DNA of 64,000 nucleotides, from contig OY744517.1 in NCBI GenBank assembly GCA_963556195.1, positions 146,590,882 to 146,654,881 of the forward strand. The letters are read 5' to 3'. The notes beneath the pieces are model-generated. The model worked only from the letters and a program-made list of their open reading frames with translations, was not told the origin of the DNA and made no database searches. The DNA comes from Sepiola atlantica (Eukaryota; Mollusca; Cephalopoda; Sepiida; Sepiolidae). Below are positions 35,692-47,764 of the stretch, one piece after another. Within the stretch, counting starts at the first letter, position 1. Each line of letters starts with the position of its first letter. The position numbers and the translations under genes were made by a program.

Positions 35692-36139
35692 TTTTACTCT
35701 GGAATTGTTTTTCCTTTAAAAAGTAAAAACAAATCTACAATTATTTTCAAATATTAAAATTATGATTTTGCACATCGGAATTTAAAACCAAAATTTTTTA
35801 TCTTGCCGAGTCAACTAAGTACATTTGTCAATCTAACAATTTTCAGTCTCATTCTAATTTAATACCACAAACCTTTTGTTTTGACAACTTTTTTAAAATG
35901 TACCAGTCTCTTGACACTAATAGTGCTACATAATCAGAGGTCAGAGTCAAAAATAAGATTTAGTTTCCCCAACTGACTTATTACCTCTGGCAGTGATTAG
36001 CCCTCAAAACCAATCGGGAGGAAATCAGCAAAATTGCATTAAAATCTTAAGGGCAGATTTTTCTTACTCAAATGTTTGATGGCCATCATCAGGAAACTTC
36101 TGGGATTACTAAGCAGCAGAGCGTTACCACTTGACCAAC
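33801..36139. other. A+T-rich DNA, no gene seen
   Basis: (AT)n tracts lie at 34606-34626 and 35658-35689. TCTAAATGAATAAATGC occurs at both 32780 and 34502, so a diffuse repeat may span these places. Nothing else was recognised. Confidence 0.4.
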
Positions 36140-36510
36140 AGAAAAGTCTATGCATGCTGCATATGCATAGAGAGAAATCATACGAGAATGATACAATATA
36201 TGTATTAATGTAATCTTAAAGGCAGGCTTAGATTTGATAAAAAATTAAATCTGGGAAGTATAGGGAGATGTGTGGAGAACAGAAGACTTCATGGGTTTGG
36301 TCGCATTGAAAATAATTGAATGAGAGTTCTTGGGTTAATAAATGTAGAACAGTTGAGGTAGCAGGTTTAGTTCCCAGGAGAAGGCACAGGAAAACATGGT
36401 AGGAAGTGATAAGAATGGACTTGAGAGAAAGAAGGATAAATAAAGCACTGGTCAGAAATAGGCTAGTTTAGAAGTCAGTTTCTAAAAGCTATCCAACGCA
36501 TACTATGGTC
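36140..36510 (+). pseudogene. Non-LTR retrotransposon C-terminal relic
   Basis: AGAGAGAAATCATACGAGAA, the TTAAATCTGGGAAGTATAGG segment, TTTGGTCGCATTGAAA and GAAGTCAGTTTCTAAAAGC correspond in order to 28020-28330. The frame is broken throughout. Confidence 0.7.
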
Positions 36511-36659
36511 AGTGAGTTTGTGTTCTGACTCAACAGGCCTTTAATTTGCATACAGATTTCATTCATGAATAACCAGAACATAAGTTAGTCGTGAGACTGC
36601 ACATTTTAGTCTGAGAACATAAGGATAGGCCAAAGTCTTATCCAGGCCTTACTTCTCCA

Positions 36660-37130
36660 TACTATATGAAGTATTCTCAAAGTTACGCCATTGAAATATT
36701 GACAACTCAAAAACTATTTATCTGATCAGGCTGGAATTTTTCATAGTTACCAAAGAGCATTAGGTCCATACATAAAATTTGGAAAAATTAGAAGTTGACA
36801 TTCTGTCAAAATTTCGACCATGAAACTTTTCATTGTCAAGGTCATAAGATGTGGGACTTCCTCAGCTACAATATGAGCCAAGTAGCGAGTCTCTATGATG
36901 AACAGAACCTAAGTTACCACCAGTGGTGTGATTTTCCGTGATCTTGACATTTAATTTAGATATCCCAAAATGAAATCAGTTTTAAGATAGACCATGACCG
37001 ATATTTTGAACAAGTTTGGTGAGGATTGGTCAAGCAATGTGGACGCTAGACTGTACACAAACCAACAACTTGACCGAAAACATAACCTCCTTGTTGGAGA
37101 TAAAAGTGGTGTACCACTTAATGAGAATTA
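36660..37130 (+). repeat. Probable LINE 3' UTR relic
   Basis: The segment with TTGGTGAGGATTGGTCAAGC followed by GACTGTACACAAACCAACAA has the look of RTE/L2-like LINE 3' regions. This is a general resemblance only, with no in-window partner. Confidence 0.4.
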
Positions 37131-37257
37131 GAATTACACAGCAATAATATTAAAATTTTTTTTTTTTTTTTTTTTGCTAAACTACTAAAATTTCAGATTC
37201 CGATTTTCAGTAATAAACAAATCGTTTTTGTCTTATTAATGTTACTTCATGGACCAT

Positions 37258-37296
37258 CGCCATGTTTGTCTGTATTAAACTATGGCAGCACAAAAC
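37258..37296 (+). repeat. Copy of a CGCCAT...CAGCACAAAAC motif
   Basis: This 39-base stretch matches 57890-57931 (same strand) and the complement of 58011-58043, sharing GTCTGTATTAAACTA and GCAGCACAAAAC. It is probably the end of a dispersed element. Confidence 0.6.
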
Positions 37297-37679
37297 ACTA
37301 GTTTGACATGTGGGTGCTTTGTAAGGCTATACATCAAATATATCGTTTCGTCATAATTTAATAAAGAACCAAACGTGGTGATATATATAAGTAAATCCAC
37401 ACTATTCACTGTTTCTTTGACATTAATAGTTTTTGGGTTTTTTTTTAATACAATGTAGATAATTCTATTTCACAAGTCAATCCATGTTCTTTAAAGAAAA
37501 ATGATATTCCCAATCGATTTTAATATTTAATTTTGTTCAATATTTTATTTTTAGAGTATTCACACAAAAATTGTCCAATTTTACAAGAATAATGAAGAGG
37601 CTTTTTTCATGAAGCGATTGTCAAGCAGCATCACTCCAAATCCAATTGCGAGATGCCAGTGAACCATTATGAGCAGATT

Positions 37680-37795
37680 AATGGGAGACAGCTCTGAATT
37701 TAGGATTACTCCTCAAAACTTTCACCCTAATTCTCAGTAGCCCCTTATGTCAACAGTGGCAACTTGCCTTGTTTGGGGTGAACTATGCTAAAAAA
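37680..37795 (+). repeat. LINE-3'-end-like repeat copy
   Basis: CCTAATTCTCAGTAGCCCCT and GTGGCAACTTGCCTTGTTTG match 40365-40430. Related copies are at 3490-3580 and 21090-21160. Confidence 0.6.
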
Positions 37796-38437
37796 AATAA
37801 AAAAAAAAATTTAATTTAAAATAAAAAAAATAAAACAATCATGATGAAATTTTTAAAAAAACTACACAATGGTGGCGATCGGTAGAAAATGTGCATCTGA
37901 TCTTCAAGCGAAGATTTTTTTGCCAGTTTTTGATGGACTTGTTCTTTACTGATTTCCTGAAGCTTTAGTAGGGAAACCAGTTTTCAAAGAAAACTCTGAA
38001 ATCACGCAAATCCACCACTGCTTACTCAAGCATTGCTTCCAATTGAGGAAGCTCATCGTGCAGACAGATGATTTTTGACGCAAACCAGTCAGCAAAAATT
38101 ACAGATAGAATCTGAATTATCAGTGAATCATTTAAGTGAATAGAATTTACAAAAATGCTATTTTAAATTTTAATTATTTTGGTGTCAATAACAATATAAC
38201 ATCTATATTTATCGGAAATAACTCAAATACCATTATACTTATCACAATAATTTCTTTTAAGCTATATACACAAATGAAATTAGAGTATGCACAAAAGAGC
38301 TCAGTTAATTAGTATTATGTAGCAATTATAATTTATATACATATATATAAAAATATTAATATAAAAAAAAATATTAAAAAATATAAAACAATTTAATATT
38401 AATATATACACACAATGGCAATGTAGAGTTTCATTCA

Positions 38438-38960
38438 TTACATAAACTCTGGAGCCGACGAACCAAGATCCCGTTGAAGACTAGACTCCGTCTCTATAAC
38501 GCGTACTGCGTGTCCATCATGCTCTACAATAGCAACAGCTGGGCAATAACAAAAGCCATGCTTGACAAGCTGGATGTGTGCCACTGCAGACACCTCCGTT
38601 CCATCACAGGTCACTGCTGGCCGAAAAAAACTTATCAGCAACAAGGCACTATACGAGCTGTGCAACGAAAAACCCCTCTCCACAAAGGTCGCTGAACAAA
38701 AATGTCTATGTTAGGCCATGTCCTACGAATGGACCCTGACACTTCCGCACAGAGGGCACTGCACAAATCTGCTGGGCACACTACGTGCTGACCTCAAGCA
38801 GGCGGGACTAGGACCACTACGTACAGCGAAACAACTATATTGCCTACGACAACTTGCACATGACAAGGCCAGATGGCCTGGGACTAGCATGGAAGACTGA
38901 TTGCAGCTACAAGATGTCATTTGATTACCGTAGACGCAGAACACTGTTTGTTTAAAAAAC
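38438..38960 (+). pseudogene. Non-LTR retrotransposon ORF C-terminal relic (second family)
   Basis: The plus strand encodes KTRLRLYNAYCVSIMLYNS then SWAITKAMLDKLDVCHCRHL near 38470-38600. It resumes after a frameshift with MLGHVLRMDPDT at 38708-38745. This layout (TKLRLY...LLYGSETW...H.R.LR.I.G, then GHVLRM) is typical of the C-terminal part of LINE reverse-transcriptase proteins. Frameshifts and a stop interrupt it. It differs from the 27.5-kb family. Confidence 0.8.
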
Positions 38961-40041
38961 AAACAAACAAACACCCCCACACAAAATGAAAGCTGTTGGG
39001 GCACTCAGTGAGCTCGGGTTAAAGTGTCTGAAACGGGAAAAAGTGAGTTTGTAAAGAAAGTTAATTACAAAATAAAAAGACAATTCAAAATTAGACTCTT
39101 TCTGCTTGCTATATCTTCCTATTTTTCTCTAACCACAGGCTAAATAGTGTTACTGCCCGTGGTGATATTCCATTTTGTTTCTAATGGACTATTCCAATCG
39201 TTTTATTCTTTATTAACTTTGTTAATAAAGGAATAGAGAAAGAAAAGGTGATGAAAGCAAGAATAGACGACATAGGATCAAAGCAGAGGAGGAGTCAAAC
39301 AACATACAGTGAGAGGATGAAAGTGATAGAAAGTAATAGATGAGTCACTCGAGTTATTTGCAAATTACGGCTAATGACCACTAAGTCACTAAATTCTTGT
39401 CCAAACATGTACGCAAACAAAAAGAATCAAAATAGATAAAAGATAAACCAGGTTTAAACATGGAGGGTATATTTTTTATAGATATGTTTTTAATAGATAT
39501 ATGTTACTATAAAAAAATAAACTTATTATAAATTGATCTCATTTTTGATGAGATCAATGTCCTTACTTGAACTAAAATAAAATAATAGACACATTAAAGA
39601 AACTGTTATAATATAGATTGAAGACTATAAAGAGATTTTCTTTGCAATTTAAATGGATAATTTTATGTAAAACCTCTGGAAGTGTGACAAGATAGTGTTA
39701 TCAAAGGACTATTAATGTATGTTATTTATAGTTAAAAGACAAACAAAACGAAAATGTTATAGAAAAAGACTTGTAAAGGTATCTGATGTACAAGTCTTTA
39801 TAAAATGTCTTTTATTAAGTAAAACATTTCATAAAGAGCAGAAGACTGTTTGAAATATTAAAATTATAACACCTAATTTACAATGCTATCATGTGTTTCA
39901 TAAAGCTGTTTTTTTTTTCAAGAAATGCACACTATATATAACAATTAAAAGGAGCTTATATGTAAAATGAGAAAGATAAAGACAAAAATTATATCTTTAA
40001 ATGATATTGTATCAATAGTCAAAGCTCGATATCTTGTAATA
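38961..40041. other. A+T-rich DNA, no gene seen
   Basis: Small hairpins only, for example TTGATCTCAT/ATGAGATCAA near 39534-39558. Confidence 0.4.
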
Positions 40042-40284
40042 GAGCAAGATAAGTGATGAGAATAAAAATTGGATAAAATGCAATATTTATTAAATTATCA
40101 ATTTGGTTTTTTAACAGAGTTCACCGAAAACAAGTTGCCAATGTAATGGGCTACCGAGAATTAGGGTGAAAGTTTAGGGGATAATCCTAAATTGGCAACT
40201 GTGCAGCTAGATCTTTGAACAAATTCATGATTTAATAAACATTGCACTTTATCCGATTTTTATTCTCATCACTTATCTTCTATA
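40042..40284. mobile_element. Inverted-repeat element carrying LINE-3'-end sequence
   Basis: GATAAGTGATGAGAATAAAA (40047) is repeated in complement near 40262-40280, with three or so differences over about 40 bases. Between the arms lies an antisense copy of the AGTAGCCC/GGCAAC repeat (40140-40200). A second, sense copy of that repeat follows at 40340-40430. Confidence 0.6.
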
Positions 40285-40339
40285 AATTTTCCTTATATAT
40301 ATATATATAAGGAAAAGTTTTCGTTCAGTAACAGCTACT

Positions 40340-40435
40340 AATTTAGGATGATCCCCTAAAATTTATCCCTAATTCTCAGTAGCCCCTTACATTTACAGTG
40401 GCAACTTGCCTTGTTAGGGGTGAACTCAGTTTTAA
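40340..40435 (+). repeat. LINE-3'-end-like repeat copy
   Basis: CCCTAATTCTCAGTAGCCCC and GTGGCAACTTGCCTTGTTAG match 37725-37785. Confidence 0.6.
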
Positions 40436-40475
40436 AAAAAATAAAAAATTCAAGAGTTATCCCGGCTGAGAGATG

Positions 40476-40478
<3 letters not shown>

Positions 40479-40513
<35 letters not shown>
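40479..40513. repeat. (AT)n microsatellite
   Basis: An AT dinucleotide run. Confidence 0.9.
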
Positions 40514-40516
<3 letters not shown>

Positions 40517-40611
40517 AAACACATAATCAAGCACCCAGAATATGCTTTAAATCTGCAGTTAAAAATTAGCTCAATAAATAGTTTATGTCAATCCGAGCTT
40601 ACATATATTAA

Positions 40612-40764
40612 TTGTGCATATTTCAAAAGCTCAAAACGTTAATTATAATTTCAAATATTTGAATTATGCTTTGGGAATAAATATTCAATCAATATTTATT
40701 CCCGAAGCATAATTCAAATACTTGAAATTATAATTAACATTTTGAACGTTTGAAATATACACAA
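40612..40764. mobile_element. 153-bp palindromic fold-back
   Basis: Two arms of about 74 bases meet at CAATC (about 40690). TTGTGCATATTTC at the left end complements GAAATATACACAA at the right end, with only scattered mismatches in between. A small MITE or satellite-like fold-back is likely. Confidence 0.85.
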
Positions 40765-41646
40765 CACAGCTGTTTTGTTGTTTCATAACTCCTCAGTGTG
40801 GTTAGACATAGCAAACGTATCAACAGCGATATTCGAAACCCGAACACCAGATCACTTTCAACAGTGACCAGTGGTGTAAGATGTCTTACCATCTGATCTA
40901 ACAAACCCATTACTAAGAGTAGAGGAATTATATCGTTTAAATAAATCTTTTCATTTGTTTACAAATTGTACGATACTGGTAACCTAGAGAACTATTCTTT
41001 TTCATAGAAGACTATTGCATTACGCTAAGTGGAAACCAATAAACTTTGTTCTGTCTATTTAGATATAAAAAAATAAAATTTATTAAGAAACTGTCGTTGG
41101 GATCAAGGCGATCCTTCTACAATATTTTAATGTTTTGCAACAAAAAAGTTTGTTTTACAATATAAAGTATTTTAAAAATAAATTAGCATTTGTACTTCTT
41201 CGGTATTTTTAAATAACTAACTGGACCTGTGGAAATTCCAGTTGTATCCTTCATCTGTTGTATATTGCTGCTGTGCTTAAAAATATTTCTATTCTATGGA
41301 CATCCGGTGCAAACACAGACGCTATATTATTGTATCACCTTTGTTCAAACTGAAGCATACTTATCTAAGTATTCAGGTTAGTGTAATTTCAGAATATATC
41401 TGGTTATGGGGGATCTCTCTCGAAAACCTTTGTAGGAGTTTGTGACATCTTTTCATTCTATGGATGTCTGGCGCAAACACATATCCCCACCCACCCACAA
41501 TATTATTATACTATCTTTGGACAGAACTTTGATACTAGTCCAAAGACAAACAAAGGATATTTTAGTCAGTGTTTCACGTTCGACAACCACGACAACGGAT
41601 GAAGTGTAAAATATTACGTTTGTTGCATTGCATCTTCGGCGATCTT

Positions 41647-41677
<31 letters not shown>

Positions 41678-42193
41678 GGTTGAAGATGATAACATACATA
41701 CGAACATGATATTGCCTTAGCATATTATATAGATAGACTTAAATTAAGCCAAGGAAATAAGTTAAAAATGTCTTTAGAAAATGTTCAATTTCTTATCTGA
41801 TTCAGTCAACCACTTTTCTTAGACTGTTGACTGAGTGAACACACTCAATCTCAGTCAAAAGCTATCAGATACATTTAAGAGACCTTGTTAAGTTGAGACA
41901 CATTCAAATCACCAGCCATGGGTCACAGGGGACTCAATACGTTAACATATCTACATCACTACAAGAGTAATGAATTTAACATGTATAGATTTAGAGCATT
42001 CATTTCTCTCCGGAGCAATGCTTAATAGCAATTATAAATCGTTTAAGTACAGAATAAGAGTGTTTAATGAAAACATTTGAAGAGACTGAAGACATGAGGA
42101 AATTCCTTTTAATGGCACTGAAAATCTTAGCCTGTCTCAGTCATTAAAAATGTTTTAAAAATGGTTTGTTTTTCAGTAGTTTATTCTTAGAAA
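40765..42193. other. A+T-rich DNA, no gene seen
   Basis: A(n) run at 41654-41678. ATTCTATGGACATCCGGTGC near 41292 and ATTCTATGGATGTCTGGCGC near 41455 form a diverged direct repeat (TTTGTTCAAACTGAAGCATA near 41340 versus TTTGGACAGAACTTTGATAC near 41514), so a duplicated block of about 165 bp is present. Confidence 0.45.
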
Positions 42194-42302
42194 TACGGCA
42201 TAATCATATTGATACTGGTTCTCGTTAGATTACCAAAGTTCAGCAACGCTGAACCTGGTCAGTACGAAATGGGTAACCATTTGGGAATACCAGGTGCCAT
42301 AT
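42194..42302 (+). pseudogene. 5S rRNA-like pseudogene or 5S-derived SINE head
   Basis: The stretch aligns along almost the full 5S rRNA: TACGGCATAATCA at the start, CTCGTTAGAT in the first loop region, CCTGGTCAGTACGAAATGGG and TTGGGAATACCAGGTGCCA at the end. The internal promoter C-box area is the best preserved part. Many stem positions are unpaired, so it is not a working 5S gene. With the antisense copies at 4125-4200 and 10671-10725 it suggests a 5S-derived SINE family. Confidence 0.8.
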
Positions 42303-42943
42303 GTTCTCTCCGCTTATCTCTGCATTGTTTTCAGTCGTCCTGGACTTCTTGGCACTAAAGTCAGGCAGCGACGATTCAGGATAGGTGTGGTTGAGGATTG
42401 CGCAAAAAATGTTTTCGTTTCTTGATACTAATTAACCATTGCATAAGTATTTTCACAAGCTGAGATGATTTTGAGCAGACTGGCTTTCAAATGGACACAA
42501 GAATGACAAAAAGACGATGGCACAAGTGTTGGATTCTCCAAAGGTTCCATGCCACCATCTTGATGGCTCACATATGAACTGCTCCTCTGCCAGGTAAATA
42601 TAATAGCAGAAGATAATCAAGGGTTTTCAGAAAGGTTCTTCCTCAGAGTTCATGACATTTTAGTGTGGACCGAGAACAAAAACAAACACACACACCAACA
42701 GACACACATACACGTGGGAGTTCAATACAGAAAATCTATCATCTCCCGTCTAGCTTTATCAAGAGTTAAACACAGAAAGAGAACATTTGTGTCGATGCCA
42801 CTCACACATGTTCTTGTTAGTCTTGGAATATTACATTATACCTCACTTAAGGTCTCACAAACATTCATCACATGGTTGTGCCAACATAAGTTCGATAATT
42901 ATTTTCCCGTGTAATGATAGATTCTTTATAGATCCTTTCTCTA

Positions 42944-43985
42944 AAAGTTTGGGCGAAATACAAATTCAATTGAAAACGTCTGGGCGAAATGCAAATTCAA
43001 TTGAAAACGACTGGGCGAAATAAAAATTCAATTGAAAAAGTCTGGGGGAAATAAAAATTCAATTGAAAAAGTCTGGGGGAAATAAAAATTCAATTGAAAA
43101 AGTCTGGGGGAAATAAAAATTCAATTGAAAAAGTCTGGGGGAAATGAAAATTCAATTGAAAAAGTCTGGGGGAAATGAAAATTCAATTGAAAAAGTCTGG
43201 GGGAAATGAAAATTCAATTGAAAAAGTCTGGGGGAAATGAAAATTCAATTGAAAAAGTCTGGGGGAAATGCAAATTCAATTGAAAAAGTCTGGGGGAAAT
43301 GCAAATTCAATTGAAAAAGTCTGGGGGAAATGCAAATTCAATTGAAAAAGTTTGGGGGAAATGCAAATTCAATTGAAAAAGTTTGGGGGAAATGCAAATT
43401 CAATTGAAAAAGTTTGGGGGAAAATACAAATTCAATTGAAAAAGTTTGGGGGAAAATACAAATTCAATTGAAAAAGTTTGGGGGAAAATACAAATTCAAT
43501 TGAAAAAGTTTTGGGGGAAAATACAAATTCAATTGAAAAAGTTTTGGGGGAAAATACAAATTCAATTGAAAAAGTTTTGGGAGAAAATACAAATTCAATT
43601 GAAAAAGTTTTGGGGGAAAATACAAATTCAATTGAAAAAGTTTTGGGGGAAAATACAAATTCAATTGAAAAAGTTTGGGGGAAAATACAAACTCAATTGA
43701 AAAAGTTTGGGGGAAAATACAAATTCAATTGAAAAAGTCTGGGCGAAATACAAATTCAATTGAAAAAGTCTGGGCGAAATACAAATTCAATTGAAAAAGT
43801 CTGGGGGAAATACAAATTCAATTGAAAAAGTTTGGGGGAAATACAAATTCAATTGAAAAAGTTTGGGCGAAATACAAATTCAATTGAAAAAGTTTGGGCG
43901 AAATACAAATTCAATTGAAAAAGTTTGGGCGAAATACAAATTCAATTGAAAAAGTTTGGGCGAAATACAAATTCAATCGAGACAT
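42944..43985 (+). repeat. Minisatellite, about 33 units of 31-33 bp
   Basis: The unit core AAATTCAATTGAAAAAGT is followed by a G-rich part (CTGGGGGAAAT, TTTGGGGGAAAAT or CTGGGCGAAAT). Unit lengths of 31, 32 and 33 come from an extra T and an extra A. Neighbouring units share the same variant: AAATAAAAATTC, then AAATGAAAATTC, AAATGCAAATTC, AAAATACAAATTC, and finally GGGCGAAATAC. This points to local expansions. Every unit contains the 10-base palindrome TTCAATTGAA. Frames through the 33-bp units stay open (I-Q-L-K-K-F-W-G-K type) but are not genes. Confidence 0.97.
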
Positions 43986-44044
43986 CTCTAAGTAAGTTTA
44001 AATTACAACAAATTAGGAAATAAAAATTTTTTTAATGAGAAATA

Positions 44045-44287
44045 CAGGGTGGTCGATAGAAAAGCGGGAAAATTGTTAAGCGTTAATTTATTTTTACAAA
44101 GAATAACTTTTATAAAGTTTTTTAAAGACTAATATTAGAACACACTCACAAGGACTCGGAAATGATAACTAAGTGATCAGCTTAGAGCAATTCATGTTTG
44201 TGCAAATCGAAGAAGTGAATAAGCTACACACGAAATCTAAATAAAATTTACAATCTCAAATTTCATGCTTTTCTAGCGACCACCCTG
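44045..44287. mobile_element. 243-bp mariner-type MITE
   Basis: TA (44043-44044) precedes CAGGGTGGTCGATAGAAAAG. The complement, CTTTTCTAGCGACCACCCTG, ends at 44287 and is followed by TA (44288-44289). Inverted repeats extend about 25 bases with three or so mismatches. There is no coding frame. The terminal CAGGGTG and TA duplication match those of the DD41D element at 13715 and the relic at 11325. Confidence 0.85.
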
Positions 44288-44289
44288 TA

Positions 44290-46128
44290 TAAAAATTTGA
44301 ATATATACATATAACGGAATTTTGTTTGAACTTAACTCAGTTGTTGGCTGAATGAAATCAGCAAATTATTTTGTTTCTAATACATTTTCTATGTGAAAGT
44401 ACAAATTCAAAGAGATGGAAAACAAAAAAAAATATTAAAAGTTTTATTTTAATGTCATTGAAAAGGAACCTCTGGAGTAGGATGACATACATTTTGACGA
44501 AAACTGTCGAGTGAGAGTCAGAGGAAATGCATGAAGGATTTTAGATCAGAGTTAAAGTTGGAGCTTTTAAAATTCCAGGAGTCGGAAACAAGAGTTACGT
44601 GTTATGGCAATTGACTTCACCATACCAAATCTGACACGGTTACATTGCATTTGCAAATACACATTTGAAATTTTTTATTATTTTAGATGTGCAAGCTTGA
44701 TTCCAAAGAGAAACCTGGAATATTTTTATAAACACATTATAGAATGTATTTGTATGCGTCAAATTTGTTTACGGTCTGACAAGAAATGGAGACATTAAGA
44801 CAAACTTTCACACTTTTGGACACAAATAGTTGGCCACATGCAACTCTTATTCTCTCATTTTTAACCTTTTCTAATGACCTCTAAGAAATAAAATTGCAGA
44901 GTGCAACCCATTATAAATCCAGTATCACAATCATAAGGAACCACTTTAGTTTCGGGCCTCTACTCCTCTATTACATTTCAGAAGTGACAGGGCCGCTCTC
45001 TCAGGTCGTATTGGTACTGATGTTAGCTACTTTTCTGTCCAAAAACCATAATTTCTTTTTAATCAGATCCAGCATAATGCCTTTTCTACTGCTTCTTGTA
45101 CATCCTTCATGAAGTTCATTACCTCTGTTCGTACAAAAAAAAAAAAAAAAAAATGTTGCAGTAAGTAGATTAACTTAACATACCCTTCAGTACACACAGC
45201 CTATGGATAATACTCAACATGCCATCTTTTTTCCTGCCACTCAGTCTATAGATCACCATATCCTATCTTTTGCAATTACAAAACTATCCTTCCAGTCAGT
45301 TCCAACACAATTGGTCGTTAGAGAAACAGAGAATCATGACTGTCCTTAGTTTTGACACCTTGTACTCATCAATGATTGATGCAATGGGACAGCTAACCCT
45401 AACCTCTTTTCCAAATATTGCCGAGTCGTTTAACACTCCGTAATATATATATATTCCACACAGTTTATATAGAAAGTAGAATTTTTAAATACAGCCACCC
45501 ATGCCATTTCACACCAACTTGGGATCCGTCTTCAGTAATTAATCCTGATGAAGGGCTGATTTGACAGCACCAGACCACCTCGTCAGGATGAAGAGTGCAC
45601 TCTTCCAGGCATTACCTCCCCTTTTTTTGGATGTGGGGGGGGGGGGGGGGGTGTATTGCTGGTCACCAGAGGTGCACCTACAAGAGAATGCATTCATAGC
45701 AATTTTTGTACCTAGTCAGAGAGCTCCCTCGGAGGAGTTGGCTTTTCCCAGCTTCCGGCCTTGTGCCACACCTTGTTACTGTGTGAAGCAAGTAAATAAG
45801 CTGTTAAACTAAACATGTCTGGCTTCACAGAATGATCAGTTATATTTTAACAGATTACAATTGAGGTGGATTGTACTTGGAACTGGGGAGAGAGAAAATA
45901 AGCACATTTAAAACTAGTTGCAATACTTGTTTCAGGAGGGGGTTCAAAATAATTAAGGCACTGTGGCTCATTAGTAACCGCAAGAAGTAAAACCTGAAAA
46001 TAATTTGAAATAAACACACACTCCAATGGCAAAAACTGAAAAATATCTGATAATACTGAATTTATAGGCTACGCATAAATAAGTTTGTTCGAGTTAAGCT
46101 TAAGCTAAAAAAAAAAATTTAAAAAAAA
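44290..46128. other. Mostly unrecognised DNA; GC-rich repeat piece at 45590-45640
   Basis: GGCATTACCTCCCC near 45609 is the complement of GGGAGAGGTAATGCC-type sequence at 61831 and belongs with the 24-kb and 52-kb repeats. A G-run lies at 45637-45652. No gene was recognised. Confidence 0.35.
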
Positions 46129-46380
46129 AAATAAAAAAATGGCTCGAAAGTCGAATGCATTGATGACTTCACGTGTCTGGGCGAATACACTGACACTGAA
46201 CACGATATGAATGTTAAGGATTGCAGTCATAGAGTGTGCTTGATTTGTTGCAGAAGGTGTGCCTCCAATAAGGAAAGAGACCAAAACAAAAGTCTACAAG
46301 GCCTGCATAGAGACAATTCTTCTGTATGGCTCGAATTTGTGGATGCTGAACATGGCATGTGGAAAGCATATAATTTGGTC
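46129..46380 (+). pseudogene. Non-LTR retrotransposon ORF fragment
   Basis: Across frames the strand encodes a VECIDDFTCLGEYTDT segment (46150-46200). It then encodes a KTKVYKACIETILLYGSNLW-like stretch (46280-46350, with frameshifts), the typical order of LINE sequences just C-terminal of the reverse transcriptase. The copy is short and broken. Confidence 0.7.
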
Positions 46381-47513
46381 TATCTGTTTAATTGCAAATC
46401 AAACTTTTTAAGGGCTATTTATACCAAAAATACAATATCTATTTGAAGTGATTCATTGTATAGAGTTATTCTTGGGAGTTGGGTGGAATAGTACCTAAAT
46501 AGTAAATCCCCAACTCCTAACATTTGTATTTCGAAAAATATTAAAAACGTTTTTATTATTTTCAGAGTGGTAAGACAAATACAAAGACATAAATTGGATA
46601 AAAACGATTTTATGTATCAACAATATTAACTATTTATTAAATGAATAATAACTGAACTGAGAAAGTATTACTCTGAAAATGTGGACGTATTTAATTGTCT
46701 GTCGCTGAGCGAATCTCCATTGAATATTTCCATGTTGTCGGATGCCAAATGTATGGGCAGACAACTGCTTTCCCAAATGCTGTTTTAATCAGGGGAGATA
46801 ACAAGGAGCAAAGAGTTATTTCACTTTTAATATAAAATAAATACAAGTATTATTATTTTGTAGATGGTATCTGTCCTATCTAACAATTACACTATTATGC
46901 AAGCAATTGATTTTATACATAGCTGGATTCATACCTTTCCTAAATATATTTGTACATAATTGAAGAGAAAAGATCCGATGAGGTTTTAACTAGACATCCA
47001 CGTTTGGCATTTAATTACATAGCCTGCAAAAACCAGTAGGAACAAGTTGAATACCATGACTGGCTTCCCCTATATTTAGGTTTTGTCTTTTTGTTTTAAA
47101 TATCCTTGAACTAATCTATTTTTAGCATTCTACATAATGGCCTACCAAATAGCAAATTCTTTTTCTTTAGAAAGAACATCAGAAATCCTGTTTAGGATTA
47201 AAAAGTAGATTATCTTAAAGCAAGCAAACAGTGAATAAGCATTTGATATAAACACAATTAGATTAAAACAAAGTAAAACAAAAAAACGAAAATATCCCAG
47301 TTGTCACTATTAAAGTAAAATGTGTTCAATGAGCATGATTAGTGATGAAAATGCTATTTCATACTTGAGTGTGACAGATCAATGGACAGACTCTTAGAGA
47401 TGTGAGAATTGACGAAAATGCTATTTCAAATTTGAACAGGTCAAACCATCCAACGAAACCCCATTACAAAGATGCTTGGACACATCTTACAAAATTTATT
47501 TATTTATATATTA

Positions 47514-47546
<33 letters not shown>

Positions 47547-47764
47547 CCGGTAAATACCTATATTCTAGAGCAAACATGTCCTTCTGATGTAAATATTTAA
47601 CATGTTTTTTTTTTTGTTTTTTTTGTTTTTTTAAATACCTTTCTCACTGAATTTTTACAACGGTTTAGGCTCATGTGTGTGTAATATATATAGATATATA
47701 GATATAGAGAGAGAAAAGAAGGTAGTGCAGTATTAGTGCAGTTTCAACGAGAAACGTATATACG
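46381..47764. other. A+T-rich DNA, no gene seen
   Basis: T-run at 47512-47540. AATGCTATTTCA occurs at 47349 and 47417, each preceded by TGA(C)GAAA-like sequence, a possible short duplication. Confidence 0.35.

Noticed and set aside
42194..42302. Functional 5S rRNA gene
   Set aside because: Helix pairings are broken at many places, and there is no T-run terminator directly after the 3' end.
43446..43732. Open frames through the minisatellite in three phases
   Set aside because: They follow from 33-bp units without stops. The same array is open in both strands and in several phases, which real genes do not show.
42944..43985. Possible CRISPR array
   Set aside because: The whole unit repeats with no unique spacers, unit length drifts, and the genome is animal-like. 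It is a minisatellite.
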